A DNA stretch of 64,000 nt, taken from Siphonodentalium dalli. Taxonomy: Eukaryota; Mollusca; Scaphopoda; Gadilida; Siphonodentaliidae. The first letter of the stretch is position 1, and the number at the start of each line of letters is the position of its first letter. Shown one piece after another: positions 63,719 to 64,000 of this stretch. The position numbers were made by a program, and so were the translations under genes. The stretch covers positions 150,406,875-150,470,874 of the forward strand of contig CP136062.1 in the NCBI GenBank assembly GCA_032622095.1. Reading direction: 5' to 3'. The notes beneath the pieces were generated by a model. That model was not told the DNA's origin. It searched no databases and saw nothing but the letters and a program-made list of their open reading frames with translations.

Positions 63719-63790
63719 AGAACCAGTCCTTGTGAGTCTTGGAAATGTTTGTATATAAAATTTGGTTGAGAATTTTTTTAAAGAAAAAAA
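63719..63790. other. Short unique spacer, probable 3' untranslated start of the kinase gene
   Basis: AT-rich non-repetitive DNA between the right end of A36 and the kinase stop codon. On the minus strand, no canonical AATAAA is seen here or in A36. The transcript 3' end is therefore either non-canonical or lies further left, inside repeat DNA. Each array A copy carries a minus-strand AATAAA (the plus-strand TTTATT in TGTTTATTGAG). Confidence 0.5.
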
Positions 63791-64000
63791 TTATTGTAAC
63801 CACTTATGTTCGCGGATTTCAGAGAGGGTTATGCGTTTATTCACATCTGGTTCCAGAAGTCTCAATACTAAATCGACACAGTCATTCCCAACTTCGAGCG
63901 ATTTTGGCAGCAGTGTTTCTCCGGGGGTTTGATTCTTCACAATTTTCTGGATATATGAGTTGCTGAATGGCATTCTTCCAAACACCAATGAGTACATAAT
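63791..64000 (-). CDS. Protein kinase C-terminal coding segment, TSSK-like (partial)
   Basis: Reading leftwards from the window edge, 69 codons end at TAA (63791-63793). The peptide contains MYSLVFGRMPF, then ten residues starting SNSYIQKIVK, then CVDLVLRLLEPDVNKR and ITLSEIREHKWLQ. This matches the end of a Ser/Thr kinase C-lobe: the helix-F tail with G-x-MPF, the helix-H segment with LLxPD, and the subdomain XI arginine followed by H-x-W. The protein stops right after the kinase domain, and the MPF(D/S)(D/N)S and LLEPD patterns resemble testis-specific serine/threonine kinases (TSSK1/2/3 group). Family membership is inferred; another CAMK-group kinase is possible. The frame stays open to the window edge, so the methionine 3 bases in is internal, not a start. 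ATP-binding and catalytic motifs (HRD, DFG) lie outside the window. No frameshift or premature stop is visible. Confidence 0.75.
   Translation of the reverse strand: MMYSLVFGRMPFSNSYIQKIVKNQTPGETLLPKSLEVGNDCVDLVLRLLEPDVNKRITLSEIREHKWLQ

Noticed and set aside
63560-63966. Plus-strand frames overlapping A36 and the kinase segment
   Set aside because: One lies in transposon DNA; the other is antisense to the clearly kinase-like minus-strand frame.
63992-63997. Methionine at the window edge as the kinase start
   Set aside because: It aligns to the middle of the kinase C-lobe and the frame is open to the edge, so it is internal.

Overview
This window is a eukaryotic satellite array with one small gene fragment at its right edge. 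From position 1 to 63067 the DNA is a head-to-tail tandem array made of only two components. A is a ~651-bp block bounded by a perfect 21-bp terminal inverted repeat. B is a ~843-bp block with no terminal inverted repeat. By my count there are 35 near-identical A copies and 48 B copies, one of them truncated, all in the same orientation. The array runs off the left edge of the window, so its true length is unknown. Only a few single-base or small-indel differences per copy are visible by eye, so the array is very homogeneous.

Most units are A+B (~1,494 bp), but nine A copies are followed by extra B monomers. From left to right: ABB, AB, ABB, AB x4, ABB, AB, ABBB plus a truncated B, AB x13 (about 19.8-39.9 kb), ABB, AB, ABBBBB (about 43.1-47.9 kb), AB, ABB, ABB, AB, AB, ABB, AB, AB, A. 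B-B junctions look like the unoccupied form of the site where A sits. The simplest reading is that a non-autonomous TIR element (MITE-like) inserted into a member of a B satellite, and the A+B composite was then amplified together with unoccupied B monomers. Shared variants show later duplications of 1.5, 2.3 and 3.0 kb inside the array.

The array ends at 63067, exactly at the right terminus of the last A copy. After 3 bp comes a full-length but clearly diverged member of the same element family (63071-63718). Then, 72 bp further on, is the stop codon of a minus-strand protein-kinase C-terminal coding segment (63791 to the window end), which resembles the testis-specific serine/threonine kinase (TSSK) group.

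Organism: the AT-rich long-period satellite, TIR element and kinase exon indicate an animal. Blocks in A such as GTGACCTTGACC and GG(G/C)CATAACTCTTG resemble widespread bivalve mollusc repeats, so a bivalve is my best guess (inference, moderate confidence). There is no operon, rRNA, tRNA, CRISPR array or transposase gene. The short open frames that recur once per A are by-products of the repetition and are not annotated as genes.
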